The position numbers were made by a program, and so were the translations under genes. A stretch of 64,000 bases of DNA from Bradyrhizobium cosmicum (GTDB taxonomy: Bacteria > Pseudomonadota > Alphaproteobacteria > Rhizobiales > Xanthobacteraceae): assembly GCF_007290395.2 (NCBI RefSeq), contig NZ_CP041656.2, positions 4,898,001 through 4,962,000 on the forward strand. The letters run 5' to 3'. Shown one piece after another: positions 16,457 through 25,142 of this stretch; within the stretch, counting starts at the first letter, position 1; each line of letters begins with the position of its first letter. The notes beneath the pieces were generated by a model that saw only the letters and a list, made by a program, of their open reading frames with translations, was not told where the DNA came from and made no database searches.

Positions 16457-16586
16457 CACACGGTTCCGCGGCCAAGGTTGGCTCGAATCCGCAAATTGAT
16501 GGTCGCAAGTTCATGAACGCATCCGCGTTCGCTTGACCATGTTTGCGGTGTTGGAACCGGCAATCCAAAAAATCACAGGACTTATG

Positions 16587-17078
16587 ATGCTGTCTCGCTC
16601 GAGCGCCGCAATTTGCGGCGCCCTGGTTGCGCTTGCCGTTTCTGTTACCGTTGCTCGAAGTGAACCGCGAGGAGTTCGCTCAAGTCCCGTCGTCGATGCC
16701 ACCTCTGGAGATGCGATTGTCGGCGCAGCGTCCATGTACAATCCGTTCAAGCCCGGCAAGGAAGAAGGCGGCCCGAGCACAGCCTCCGGCGAGCGTTATG
16801 ATCCCTCTGCCTGGACGGCCGCCATCAAGACGAACTTGCGTCGAAAATTTGGTGGGGTCCGGTTTGGAGCAAAGCCGAAATATGCGCTCGTGGAGGCCGA
16901 CGGCAAAAAGGTCATCGTCAAGATCAATGACGTGGGCCCGCTAAGGCCGGGCCGCATCATCGACCTCAACGAGCGGACGATGCGCCATTTCGATCCAGGT
17001 TTGGAGCAGGGAGTCATTGATGACGTCCGGGTAAGCCCACTTGCAGGGGACAATTGGACCCCGGGCCCGGTGGGCTGA
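16587..17078 (+). CDS. RlpA-like double-psi beta-barrel secreted protein
   Basis: The product is 163 aa. A signal peptide (about 1-24, ending VARS) is followed by a GAASMYNPFKPGKEEGGPST stretch typical of the RlpA/DPBB fold and then IVKINDVGPLRPGRIIDLN, the conserved core with the Asp of RlpA lytic transglycosylases. The SPOR domain of classical RlpA is absent, so septal targeting is not supported. RlpA proteins cleave denuded peptidoglycan strands; activity here is unproven. ATG 16587 is preferred over ATG 16584 because AGGA then sits six nucleotides upstream instead of three. It stands alone, convergent with the LysR gene. Confidence 0.8.
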   Translation: MLSRSSAAICGALVALAVSVTVARSEPRGVRSSPVVDATSGDAIVGAASMYNPFKPGKEEGGPSTASGERYDPSAWTAAIKTNLRRKFGGVRFGAKPKYALVEADGKKVIVKINDVGPLRPGRIIDLNERTMRHFDPGLEQGVIDDVRVSPLAGDNWTPGPVG

Positions 17079-17128
17079 ACATCGCGTGCGACAAGACAAA
17101 GATTGCACGTCGCGGACGCTCGATGAGT

Positions 17129-18052
17129 TCATGCCCGGCCTTTGCGCGTCTTCGCCCCCGCCTCCTCCTCCCGCCCAAACCGCTCCACCAGAAAATCGAT
17201 GAACAGCCGCACCTTCACCGACAGATGCCGCGTCGGCGGATAGACCGCGTAGAGCGCGAGCGGCGGCGCGGAATAATCGTCCAGCACCGTGCGCAGCTCG
17301 CCTTTCTTCAAAGCATCGGCAGCGATGAAGTCCGGCAGCAGCGCGAGCCCCCTGCCCTTGATTGCGGCGTCGCGCAGCACCTCGGCGTTGTTGACGCAGA
17401 GAGACCAGGCCGGCTGGATCCAGTGATCGCCGTCGGCGCCGGACAGCTTCCACTGATTGCCGGTGAGCAGGAAGCCGTAGGTCAGCGACGCATGCTCGCG
17501 CAGATCCTGCGGATGTTTTGGCGTGCCGTGGCGCGCGAGATAATCCGGCGACGCGCAGATCATCCGCCCTACCGGCATGATTTTTCGCGCGATCAAACTG
17601 GAGGATTCCAATTCCGCGATCCGCAGCGTCACGTCAAAGCCGTCCTGGACGGGATCGAGCAGATCGTCGCTGAGCACGAGTTGGAGCTGAAGCTCCGGAT
17701 ACGCCGCCATGAAATCGGCGAGCACGGGACCGAGCCGCATGGTGCCGAACGACATCGGTGCGTTGACGCGAAGCAGCCCGCGCGGCGCCGACTGGGCCTG
17801 CGTCACCGCCTGGTCGGCGGCCTCGATCTCCGAGAGGATCACGACCGCGCGCTCGAAATAGCGCTGGCCGATCTCGGTCGGGCTGGCGTGCCGCGTGGTG
17901 CGGTTCAGGAGCTGGACGCCGAGGCTGCCCTCGAGGTCGGCGATGTATTTGCTGATCGCCGAGCGCGAGAGCCGCAGCTGGCGGCCGGCTTCGGCAAAGC
18001 TGCCGCTTTCGACCACCTTCACGAAGGCCCGGAGGCTGCCGACCTTATCCAT
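17129..18052 (-). CDS. LysR-family transcriptional regulator
   Basis: The protein is 307 aa, the usual LTTR length. It has an N-terminal winged helix-turn-helix (about 1-60: SGSFAEAGRQLRLSRSAISK) and a C-terminal effector-binding domain of the subgroup often annotated 'transcriptional regulator, LysR (DsdC/PgrR-like)', with RLGPVLADFMAAYPELQLQL and ICASPDYLARHG motifs. It is divergent from the dioxygenase-hydrolase pair, the classic LTTR layout, and two related palindromes sit between them, so it probably controls those two genes and itself. A likely effector is a quinone, catechol or similar electrophile, inferred from the neighbours. Confidence 0.92.
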   Translation of the reverse strand: MDKVGSLRAFVKVVESGSFAEAGRQLRLSRSAISKYIADLEGSLGVQLLNRTTRHASPTEIGQRYFERAVVILSEIEAADQAVTQAQSAPRGLLRVNAPMSFGTMRLGPVLADFMAAYPELQLQLVLSDDLLDPVQDGFDVTLRIAELESSSLIARKIMPVGRMICASPDYLARHGTPKHPQDLREHASLTYGFLLTGNQWKLSGADGDHWIQPAWSLCVNNAEVLRDAAIKGRGLALLPDFIAADALKKGELRTVLDDYSAPPLALYAVYPPTRHLSVKVRLFIDFLVERFGREEEAGAKTRKGRA

Positions 18053-18066
18053 GGGCGGTCCCCGGC

Positions 18067-18081
18067 GATTGTTTCCAAATC
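18067..18081. promoter_or_regulatory. Candidate LysR operator 1
   Basis: GATTGTTTCCAAATC: ends GATT / AATC are inverted, and it fits the T-N11-A rule for LysR sites. It differs little from operator 2, whose centre is about 40 bp (four helical turns) away. Confidence 0.5.
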
Positions 18082-18106
18082 GTAGACATAGACGTCATAT
18101 TTGCAC

Positions 18107-18122
18107 GGATTGTCTCCAATCC
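18107..18122. promoter_or_regulatory. Candidate LysR operator 2
   Basis: Perfect inverted repeat GGATTG / CAATCC around TCTC, sharing ATTGTYTCCAA with operator 1. It lies in the divergent LysR/dioxygenase promoter region. Confidence 0.55.
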
Positions 18123-18184
18123 AAACCGGAACGATATTTCTGCCCAGAGAGCGATACCGCTCGTACGAATTCTGGAGGACGACA

Positions 18185-19123
18185 ATGTCTGGACTGCACC
18201 ACGTCACCGCGATTGCCGGCGACCCCATCCGCAATTTCCGCTTTTACACCCGCGATCTCGGCCTGCGCTTCGTCAAGAAGACGGTCAATTTCGACGATCC
18301 CGGCACCTATCACTTCTATTACGGCGACGAGACCGGCCGCCCCGGCACCATCCTGACCTTCTTCCCCTGGGCCGGCGCACCCTCGGGGCGCCGCGGCGTC
18401 GGCGAGACCCATCAAACCGCCTTCCGCGTGCCGCAGCGTTCGCTGGGTTACTGGACCCAGCGCTTCACCGAGAAGGGCATCGCCTACGAGGCGCTGGAGA
18501 AGCGCTTCGGCGAATCCGTGCTGCCGTTCACCGACCCTGATGGCATGGCGCTCGCGCTGGTCGGCGTTCCCGGCGCCGAGAACGAGCCGGGCTGGAGCAA
18601 TGGCGACGTGCCGGCCGAGCACGCGATCCGCGGCTTCCACGGCGTGACCCTGCTGCTCGACAGCGCGGCGAAGACGGCTGCCGTCCTCACCGACGTGTTC
18701 GGCTTCAAGGAGGTGGGCCGCGAAGGCTCCGTGATTCGCTTCAAGGCAGCGGGCGATGTCGAAGGCAGCGTCGTCGACATCTACGAGGCCAAGGGCTTCC
18801 TGCGCGGACATCAGGGCGGCGGCTCGGTGCACCACATCGCCTTCCGCGCCGTTGACGATGCCGAGCAGGGCAAGATGGCCACGAGGCTCGTGAGCAATCA
18901 CGGCCTGCATCCGACCGAGCAGCGGGACCGCAACTACTTCCGCTCGATCTACTTCCGCGAGCCCGGCGGCGTGCTGTTCGAGATCGCGACCGACATCCCC
19001 GGCTTCGCCGTGGACGAGCCCGTCGCGACGCTGGGGCGAGACCTGAAGCTGCCAAGCTTCCTCGAGCAGCACCGCAAGCAGATCGAGGACGTGCTGCCGA
19101 GCCTGGAGGAGACCGTGGCATGA
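18185..19123 (+). CDS. VOC-family ring-cleaving dioxygenase (MhqO/LinE-like)
   Basis: The product is 312 aa from ATG 18185, which has a GGAGGA ribosome site; the open frame extends upstream but without one. It holds two vicinal-oxygen-chelate modules. The first starts at once (GLHHVTAIAGDPIRNFRFYT) and the second follows at about 150. Metal ligands are likely the His near residue 5, a His in GSVHHIAF and the Glu in GGVLFEIAT. Homologues (MhqO, MhqA, LinE types) cleave hydroquinone or catechol rings or act in quinone detoxification. It overlaps the next gene by 4 bp (ATGA), and that gene is an MhqD-like hydrolase, the same pairing seen in Bacillus mhq operons. The exact substrate is not shown. 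Confidence 0.88.
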   Translation: MSGLHHVTAIAGDPIRNFRFYTRDLGLRFVKKTVNFDDPGTYHFYYGDETGRPGTILTFFPWAGAPSGRRGVGETHQTAFRVPQRSLGYWTQRFTEKGIAYEALEKRFGESVLPFTDPDGMALALVGVPGAENEPGWSNGDVPAEHAIRGFHGVTLLLDSAAKTAAVLTDVFGFKEVGREGSVIRFKAAGDVEGSVVDIYEAKGFLRGHQGGGSVHHIAFRAVDDAEQGKMATRLVSNHGLHPTEQRDRNYFRSIYFREPGGVLFEIATDIPGFAVDEPVATLGRDLKLPSFLEQHRKQIEDVLPSLEETVA

Positions 19124-19746
19124 CCGAGAGTGCATTCATCCATCGTTACGAGCCCGCGACCAGCGCGGGCTCTCCCCCGCTCCTGCTGCTGCACGGCACC
19201 GGCGGCGACGAGAACGACCTGCTGGGTCTCGGCAAGATGATCTCGCCCGGCTCGGCCCTGCTCTCCCCGCGCGGCCGCGTGCTCGAGCACGGCATGCCGC
19301 GCTTCTTCCGCCGCCTCGCGGAAGGCGTGTTCGACGAGGACGATGTGCGCCGGCGCGCGCTCGAGCTCGGCGACTTCGTCACGGAGGCACGGAAGCAGTA
19401 CGGCATCGCCGCGCCTGTGGCCGTCGGTTTCTCCAACGGCGCCAACATCGCCGCCGCACTGCTGTTGCTGAATCCGGACGCACTCGCAGGCGCGATTCTG
19501 ATGCGTGCGATGGTGCCGCTGTCGGATCCACCGAAGGCGGAGCTTGGTGGCAAGCCCATCCTGTTGCTGTCCGGCCAAGCCGATCCGATCGTGCCCGCGA
19601 GCAACTCGGCAAAACTTGCGGCGCTGTTGTCGGAAGCCGGCGCGCGTGTCGAGCACAAGGTGCTGCCATCAGGTCATCAATTGTCGCAAGCCGATGTGAC
19701 GCTGGCCCGCAACTGGATCGGCAACGTCGACGCCAAGGCGGCATAA
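19120..19746 (+). CDS. Alpha/beta hydrolase (MhqD-like carboxylesterase)
   Basis: The product is 208 aa, the size of the small phospholipase/carboxylesterase family. Visible are the oxyanion-hole LLLLHGTGGDENDL, the nucleophile elbow GFSNGA with Ser105, Asp155 in SGQADPIVP and His186 in PSGHQLS, a complete catalytic triad. It starts inside the stop of the dioxygenase (ATGA), so the two are translated together. By analogy with MhqD/MhqO it would hydrolyse a ring-cleavage or quinone-derived product in the cytoplasm. A strong hairpin follows the stop. Confidence 0.9.
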   Translation: MTESAFIHRYEPATSAGSPPLLLLHGTGGDENDLLGLGKMISPGSALLSPRGRVLEHGMPRFFRRLAEGVFDEDDVRRRALELGDFVTEARKQYGIAAPVAVGFSNGANIAAALLLLNPDALAGAILMRAMVPLSDPPKAELGGKPILLLSGQADPIVPASNSAKLAALLSEAGARVEHKVLPSGHQLSQADVTLARNWIGNVDAKAA

Positions 19747-19754
19747 CCCGAGAA

Positions 19755-19785
19755 GCGGCGCACCGCCGAGACCGCGGTGCGCCGC
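19755..19785 (+). terminator. Hairpin after dioxygenase-hydrolase operon
   Basis: Perfect 12-bp stem (GCGGCGCACCGC with its complement) and 7-nt loop, 8 nt after the hydrolase stop. There is no U-tract, so termination may be Rho-assisted. The rest of the roughly 325-nt gap to 20071 contains a weak ACTCT/AGAGT repeat at 19856-19869 and nothing else I can support. Confidence 0.7.
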
Positions 19786-20071
19786 CTCCTGACCTCGCAA
19801 AGGTTCCCATAAGTCAACCGCGTGTTCCACATTCAAAACACACGCCCATATTGCGACTCTATTAAGAGTTGTTATGGCACATCAACTCCCGTGATGCAGG
19901 GAGTAGCCGCAAATGGCCACGAGGTTCTGTTCGAGTCCGTCACGAACGCCCCAAAGGAGGAGCGGGCTGACGGAGAAAGTCACCCCTCCTGCGTCGGCTC
20001 CGGTTGAACCGGCCATTGGTTCCAATGCTCCATCGCGCCTGACGCCGTCCCGCGCCTGATCGCGTGAACTG

Positions 20072-21217
20072 ATGGGACTTTTGCGACTCCTCCTGGCACT
20101 GGCGGTTGTCGGCGACCACGTCTTGCCGCCATTTCCCTGGCTTCGTCTCACGACGGGAATCATGGCGGTCGAGGTCTTCTTTGTCATTTCCGGATTCTAC
20201 ATGCAGATGGTGCTGTCGCAGCGATACGCGTCCGCAGCAGCATTCTATCTTAGTCGCGCATTTCGAATCTTCCCGACATACTGGATCGTCGCTGCACTCG
20301 CTCTCGCGTTTTGGCCCGCGAACGGTTTCCGCGACATTGCCATCCTCGGTTGGCAACCGGCGATTCTGGTGTTCGCGTCCAACATCTTGATCGTTCTCCA
20401 GGACACCCTGCTGTTTCTCGGAGTGGATCACGGCGAGCTGTTCTTCACCGCGGATTTTCATTCCACCGCGCCTCAACTGTCCTCGTACCTGATCGTGCGC
20501 CCATCGTGGACGCTGGCGCTGGAGCTGTATTTTTACCTGTTGGCGCCCTTCCTGGCCCGGCTTCGATGCGTCTATCTGGGTGCGATGGCCCTCATGCTCA
20601 CCGGAGCGAGGCTTGCAGCCTATGGCGCTGGACTGGATCACGATCCCTGGTTCTATCGCTTCTTTCCATTCGAGCTCCCGCTATTTGTGCTCGGAATGCT
20701 CAGCTTCCGGTTGCTCCGCCAGATCGAAGTGCTTCCGCTCCTGAAGTCCAAAGCCGTAGCGCTCGTCGCCATCGCCGGGCTGATCGTGCTCGGACAGCAT
20801 TTTGTTTTGAATGTGCCCGAGCAGTACGGCTTCGTTGCAGCCGCACTTGCCGCGGCAGTCGCACCGGTTGCCTTCACGGCCTTCAAGGACGTCAGCATCG
20901 ATCGATTTGTCGGGGATCTTTCCTACCCGATCTATCTCGTGCATTTCCCGATCATTCAGTTTCTGAGCAACGACTATGTCGTGGTGGTTGCAATCAGCCT
21001 GCTGGTGTCTTGCCTCCTCGTCGTCGGCCTTGACAGGCCGCTGGATCGACTTCGGCATCGCCTCGCCAACGGACATCGGAACAAGAGCCGGCCCGTGCCA
21101 CCAATCCCGGCCGAAGCGGCGTTTGGATTGGCCAACACTGCAGAGAGCCAATCGGGATTGAGGCCTGACCTGAGACCACGAGCGGACGTCGATTCCGAGA
21201 TCGCTAATGTCCGCTAA
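20072..21217 (+). CDS. Acyltransferase 3 family membrane protein (OafA/NodX-like)
   Basis: The product is 381 aa with about ten hydrophobic segments. The N-terminus has the family motif RLLLALAVVGDH with the essential His, followed by EVFFVISGFYM, and later SYPIYLVHFPIIQFL, all marks of acyltransferase 3 proteins that O-acetylate surface or secreted sugars. There is no SGNH domain. The last residues (ANVR then stop) fall in a stretch resembling the dispersed repeat described below, so the C-terminus may have been reshaped by it. The gene stands alone, and its codon use looks less GC-biased than its neighbours, compatible with acquisition by transfer. The acceptor molecule is unknown. Confidence 0.88.
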   Translation: MGLLRLLLALAVVGDHVLPPFPWLRLTTGIMAVEVFFVISGFYMQMVLSQRYASAAAFYLSRAFRIFPTYWIVAALALAFWPANGFRDIAILGWQPAILVFASNILIVLQDTLLFLGVDHGELFFTADFHSTAPQLSSYLIVRPSWTLALELYFYLLAPFLARLRCVYLGAMALMLTGARLAAYGAGLDHDPWFYRFFPFELPLFVLGMLSFRLLRQIEVLPLLKSKAVALVAIAGLIVLGQHFVLNVPEQYGFVAAALAAAVAPVAFTAFKDVSIDRFVGDLSYPIYLVHFPIIQFLSNDYVVVVAISLLVSCLLVVGLDRPLDRLRHRLANGHRNKSRPVPPIPAEAAFGLANTAESQSGLRPDLRPRADVDSEIANVR

Positions 21218-21299
21218 GGGGCCAGAAGGCGACATTCCCGCGGACTTGAGGGACGCCATTGGAAAGAGAAGTCGCAATGAGCGCTGGAGTTAGCTCATC

Positions 21300-21686
21300 C
21301 TACTTGGATGGTGGAGTATCGTAGAGCGGCTTGCCTTTATCGACGATGTGTACCGTCAAAAGCTTTACTGCCTTATCGCCAATGACCTTGAAAGCGCCGT
21401 GCGGAACATCTCGAACATTCACAGCGGCTATCCCCGTTGGAAATGGCACTTGCTTGCCGTCTGGTAACTCGATCGTGCCGCCTTCCAAAACGTAAAAGGA
21501 CTCTTCGCCGTGGTGGATATGGAGCTTTGAGGTGTCGCCCGGCTTGATCTCGGAGATGCTGGTGATGACCTCCATATTTGTACCGGTCAAATCCGCTCGC
21601 TTTAATTCCTTTCGGAACGGCGAGTCTTGGGCGCTTGCTGCGAATGTGAAAAGTGACGCAAACAGAATTCCGAGTAAGAACTTCAT
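21300..21686 (-). CDS. Secreted cupin-domain protein
   Basis: The product is 128 aa with a signal peptide (MKFLLGILFASLFTFAASAQ, cleavage near 19-20) and a single small beta-barrel cupin. Motif 1 is HIHHGEESFYVLEGG, with two His and a Glu for metal binding; motif 2 contains VPHGAF. It probably acts in the periplasm. Single-domain secreted cupins of this kind are common in rhizobia and lack an assigned reaction. It is convergent with the acyltransferase. Confidence 0.85.
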   Translation of the reverse strand: MKFLLGILFASLFTFAASAQDSPFRKELKRADLTGTNMEVITSISEIKPGDTSKLHIHHGEESFYVLEGGTIELPDGKQVPFPTGIAAVNVRDVPHGAFKVIGDKAVKLLTVHIVDKGKPLYDTPPSK

Positions 21687-21958
21687 CGGTATCCTCCCTA
21701 CTTCACGAAATCTCCGGATCTGGTAGACGGCTGATTTAGCCAGAGGTGCAGCATTCCGCTCAAGGTTTATCGTTATTGCAATGCAATGCGGGTGGCTAAT
21801 GCTCTGCCCCTTGAAGATCGGCTTCGGTCATGATCGCCCTTTGAAGCGCCGGCCGGCTGCTTCTGATCCAGCCCCATGAACTGACGATCCGGGACGCTGC
21901 CTAGACTTCACGTTCGGGGCAAAAGCGGACAGCAACCACGTGTAGTTGTCCTAAATAC
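21687..21958. other. Gene-free stretch with repeat fragment
   Basis: About 270 bp with no credible gene. AAAGCGGACA at 21922-21931 is the exact reverse complement of TGTCCGCTTT at 25047-25056; the rest shows no clear structure. Confidence 0.4.
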
Positions 21959-22381
21959 CTACTCGGCTTCCAGGGGTCGACTCTGATCGCGCAGCAGGAG
22001 CACTTCCTGAGGAAATCGAACCCATTCAAGCTTCGAATCGCACCAAGCTGCGACCTTTGGCTCAGGAAAAGTTGGATCAGCGAAACATCCAACCGGGATA
22101 CCAATTAGGTCAGGCAAAAGCTCAGGAACTGTGCTCACCGTCGAGCCGCATTGGGGGCAAAAAACGCATTCGACCTTCCCGCCTGACGCCCCCTTGCGAG
22201 CATACGTGACGCTCTCGCCAGAGCGTCCCGTTATTTGGTTCTTGCTCCATCGGGACGTAAGAGCGAATGCGCTTCCCGAGCGTCTTTGACACCGGGTGCA
22301 GTTGCAAGCAGAAACTAGAGCGGGTTCGCCCTCGACGCTTAGACTTAGCTGTCCGCAATGGCAACTCGCTATGCGCGCCAT
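21959..22381 (-). CDS. GFA-family zinc-binding protein
   Basis: The product is 140 aa from ATG 22381, which has a GGAGGG site. It carries the GFA (glutathione-dependent formaldehyde-activating / CENP-V) zinc pattern: CHCG near residue 7, CNCTRC near 27, and CPQCG near 95. These six-plus Cys residues bind two zinc ions in the family. True formaldehyde-activating activity is documented for few members, so the function is left as a GFA-like cytoplasmic protein. It stands alone, divergent from a small secreted protein. Confidence 0.88.
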   Translation of the reverse strand: MARIASCHCGQLSLSVEGEPALVSACNCTRCQRRSGSAFALTSRWSKNQITGRSGESVTYARKGASGGKVECVFCPQCGSTVSTVPELLPDLIGIPVGCFADPTFPEPKVAAWCDSKLEWVRFPQEVLLLRDQSRPLEAE

Positions 22382-22469
22382 GCCGCTGCCCTCCAACCTC
22401 TTTCAGAGCATTGCAATCTTAGATAGATTGAAGTTAAGACGTCAAGCAGCGCACAAAACGCTTAGCTGC

Positions 22470-22520
22470 GGGCCACAATCGGGGCCGATGAGTGAGCTTG
22501 GCAAAGTCGACAATGGACCA
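22470..22520. repeat. Possible remnant of a rhizobial dispersed repeat
   Basis: CCACAATCGGGGCCGATGAG and the following bases resemble, from memory, a dispersed element in Bradyrhizobium genomes that often carries spurious ORFs beginning MSAFGGKAD. The resemblance is partial and unchecked. Confidence 0.3.
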
Positions 22521-22646
22521 GAAGCCAACTATGTGCGGGGCGGTTAAGGCTTAGTACATCACAACTAAAACGTGCCAACCGGGAACGATAACCGTTCGCC
22601 CACGAGCACGCTGCTCCAGATTGGATTTGTACGCGAGGACGTTCGT

Positions 22647-23039
22647 ATGAAGCTCTTGCCTGTCGTGTTCCTTGCTGGCCTGAGCGGGACGGCATTAGCT
22701 CAACAAGAGGCTGTTGAAGTCGGCAAAGCGATGACCGAGCAGCTCAAACCTTACAGGGATTGCCTCAAGGCGGAGGTCGCCAAAGCGACATCTAAGGAGC
22801 AAGCTCAACTTATCGTTCAGAAAGCGTGCGCAGACTTGCGCCTCAGCGTCAGACCCAAGCTCATAGAAACCGTCCGCCGGATACTAAATCCTGTCCCTCC
22901 CTCCTACAACGCCGACCAAGCCGCCGATGGTGCATTGAAGATGACGCAAGTAGGAGCCTATTACGACTTCACTGGCGAGGCTCGCGCCTTTCACCAAAGG
23001 CTAAGAGATCAAGCTGACGAACGCAAAACGCGTCCATAA
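22647..23039 (+). CDS. Small secreted protein of unknown function
   Basis: The product is 130 aa. A signal peptide (MKLLPVVFLAGLSGTALAQQ) was used to place the start at ATG 22647; the open frame upstream has no ribosome site. The mature protein is helical and charged, with two Cys (in RDCLKAEV and KACADLRL) that could form a disulfide. No family recognised. It is probably periplasmic. Confidence 0.7.
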   Translation: MKLLPVVFLAGLSGTALAQQEAVEVGKAMTEQLKPYRDCLKAEVAKATSKEQAQLIVQKACADLRLSVRPKLIETVRRILNPVPPSYNADQAADGALKMTQVGAYYDFTGEARAFHQRLRDQADERKTRP

Positions 23040-23122
23040 CAAGTCAGTTGCAACACCAAAGTCGGCTTCCAGGGCCAACAGCGGAGATGAAGAGGCGAGT
23101 CGAAGCTCGGACCTCCTTCTTG

Positions 23123-24619
23123 CTATATCGGCTCAATCTCGCCGGGACGCCAAGTTTTGTCGAACCACGGCTGGAGCGGGCCGTAGAGGCGCAGGAGCGT
23201 GTTCCATCCTTTGCCGGGGATGGTCTGCACCCAGTTGTTCTCCTTCCCAGCCGGCGCCTTGGGCCCGAAATAGATGTCCACTGACCCGTCGGCGTTCGGC
23301 AAGAGTTTCGGGTTCTGGCTGGTTGCGGCTGGCCAACGCTGGTCGGTCTGCAGCATGGAGCGGGTCTGATTGTCGTAGAGGATGACCGACCAAAATTGCT
23401 TGACCGGGATATTCGGTGGCAGGTGCAGCTTGTAGTTTTTTCCGCCGTCGAGCGGCTTGTTTTGGCTATCAACGAACGCGGCCATGTACTGCGATCCCTC
23501 GCCAACTGACTTCGAATCCATCGCCGGCGTCACACCGGTCGCGTAGAAGAAGAATGCCGAGTAGGCATCGAGGATACGCGCGCCGTTTTCCTCGAATTTG
23601 TAGCCGCCGAAGAAGCCCGTGCGCCACGCGCTGTTGGGATAATAGTAGCTTTCCTCGATCCGGAACCGGCCATTGATTGTACGCGCGGTGGCGTCACCTA
23701 TTAAGGCGGCTTCGGTCAGAATTTTTTTCATCCGTGCGTCGGGCGCGAAGGACTTCCCCTTCTGGATGCCGATCGATGCGTAGAGCCCGAGTGTGACCGG
23801 GTCAACTGTATCGGTCGGCTCCTCCTGCACAACCTGATTCAGATACTCCCAAAAGGGATAATCTCCCGGCGCCAGCGTGCTGAATGCCTTACCGGAAACA
23901 TGCACGAAATTGAGTTTCGGGGGATTGGCAGCATCTTTCAGGCGATAGATGCGCGTGTGCTTTTCGACCGCGTCGACGCCGGGCTTCGGATCGCCGTTGA
24001 CCAAGAACGAGCGCCACGGAACCCAGACGCTGAACGTCGCCGGCTTCACGACAAAGTAGCCGGTCGGCACCTCGCCGTTGTAACCGGGCGGCAAGATCAG
24101 GTACTTGCCGCCCTGACCCTTGTCCGGGCCGACGAGTCCAACATCAGTAACAAAATTATACCACATGTCGTTGATGAGGCCGAGCACATTGGGTGGCACT
24201 TCGAGCACCAGAGGCCCGTCACGCAGGTCGAGCCAAAACCAAGTGTACGGCGTGTTGTTGTTCGGCGTGAGAAAAAGCGACTTCGAGTCCATCCTATCCT
24301 CGAAGATCGGCACCGTTAGATTGAATGGACCTAGCTCCGCCATTCCCTTTCGATTTGCCAATTGGTTCACTGGAGCTAAGGCCAACAGGTAAGCTTGGAC
24401 GGCGTGTTGGAAGTCCAGATTGTCGTAGAGCTTTTCAACGGTCGCATCGTCGGGAAAGCCGTCGAAGAAGTTCAGTGTCCCAAGGCGGGTCTCTACCTTG
24501 TCCGAGATTGCAACGCCCGGCGGTATCGGCGTTTGCATTTTGTATTGCTGAGCGTTGAGCGGAATTGCCGAGAGCGCCACGAAAGACAGCGCAGAAATCA
24601 CTGATGCCACCAATTTCAT
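23123..24619 (-). CDS. DUF1254/DUF1214 secreted protein
   Basis: The product is 498 aa with a signal peptide (about 1-23, ending NAQQ). The N-terminal half has the DUF1254 signature (NNNTPYTWFWLDLRDGPLVLE, YLILPPGYNGEVPTGYFVV), and the C-terminal half is DUF1214 (YDNQTRSMLQ, VDIYFGPKAPAGKENNWVQT, WFDKTWRPGEIEPI). The two-domain layout and length are usual for this family, which is widespread in proteobacteria and has no established reaction. It is probably periplasmic. It is convergent with the preceding small gene. Confidence 0.92.
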   Translation of the reverse strand: MKLVASVISALSFVALSAIPLNAQQYKMQTPIPPGVAISDKVETRLGTLNFFDGFPDDATVEKLYDNLDFQHAVQAYLLALAPVNQLANRKGMAELGPFNLTVPIFEDRMDSKSLFLTPNNNTPYTWFWLDLRDGPLVLEVPPNVLGLINDMWYNFVTDVGLVGPDKGQGGKYLILPPGYNGEVPTGYFVVKPATFSVWVPWRSFLVNGDPKPGVDAVEKHTRIYRLKDAANPPKLNFVHVSGKAFSTLAPGDYPFWEYLNQVVQEEPTDTVDPVTLGLYASIGIQKGKSFAPDARMKKILTEAALIGDATARTINGRFRIEESYYYPNSAWRTGFFGGYKFEENGARILDAYSAFFFYATGVTPAMDSKSVGEGSQYMAAFVDSQNKPLDGGKNYKLHLPPNIPVKQFWSVILYDNQTRSMLQTDQRWPAATSQNPKLLPNADGSVDIYFGPKAPAGKENNWVQTIPGKGWNTLLRLYGPLQPWFDKTWRPGEIEPI

Positions 24620-24718
24620 GATACGGCCCGCCTTGAAAGATGTTGAGTTTATAAGCAGCTCTGCGGAAATCCGATCTTGGGGGTTCGGGGGAGGCTACGA
24701 ATCTCGCAAATTGACGGG

Positions 24719-24946
24719 TCAACGTCTGCCGGCGCGATTGACCGGACCGCCGCGGTTTACAGTGCCAGCACCCACCACCGCTTGTCGTGCAACGGGTCGC
24801 GGCCTCAGCACTACGCCCGGCCGTACGACGCAATTGGCTGGATAACCAACGTATGTGCAGTACACCACAGCGCTGGCTTTCTCGGTGCTCGCGGCTACGA
24901 ACCCGGTTATCAGCAGCGTAGTCGCTATTGCGAATGAGAGCTTCAC
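24719..24946 (-). CDS. Short secreted protein, 75 aa
   Basis: GTG 24946 is the start because AAGGAGG lies five nucleotides upstream. The signal peptide covers about 1-26 (MKLSFAIATTLLITGFVAAS). The mature part has two Cys (VYCTYVGYPANCVVRPG) and a basic Pro/Arg/Gly tail. Short Cys-pair secreted proteins like this are frequent in Bradyrhizobium. Function unknown; probably periplasmic. Confidence 0.7.
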   Translation of the reverse strand: MKLSFAIATTLLITGFVAASTEKASAVVYCTYVGYPANCVVRPGVVLRPRPVARQAVVGAGTVNRGGPVNRAGRR

Positions 24947-25023
24947 TTTCGCCTCCTTCGTTTAGAACAATTAATTCCAATAAAATCGACCTTGGCGTTG
25001 ACCCAGATCAACAGGTCAAGCTC

Positions 25024-25060
25024 AATGTCCGAAGGGCAAGGCTGGGTGTCCGCTTTACCT
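25024..25060. repeat. Repeat fragments with TGTCCG motif
   Basis: AATGTCCG and TGTCCGCTTT occur about 20 bp apart; the second is an exact inverse copy of 21922-21931, and AATGTCCGCT recurs at 21206-21215. They look like worn pieces of one dispersed element. The rest of 24947-25142 shows no gene. Confidence 0.35.
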
Positions 25061-25142
25061 GGGAAAGCAGACCTCCCGAGTTCATTGGTGCGTGCCCATG
25101 GGCACCTGCTCACCAACAAACACGCGACGCGAGCATTGACCT

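Noticed and set aside
16587..17078. Calling the DPBB protein a full septal RlpA
   Set aside because: The SPOR domain needed for septal targeting is missing, so only an RlpA-like fold is claimed.
19822..20007. 60-codon plus-strand frame before the acyltransferase
   Set aside because: No ribosome site, no hydrophobic or domain pattern, and it lies in a low-information gap.
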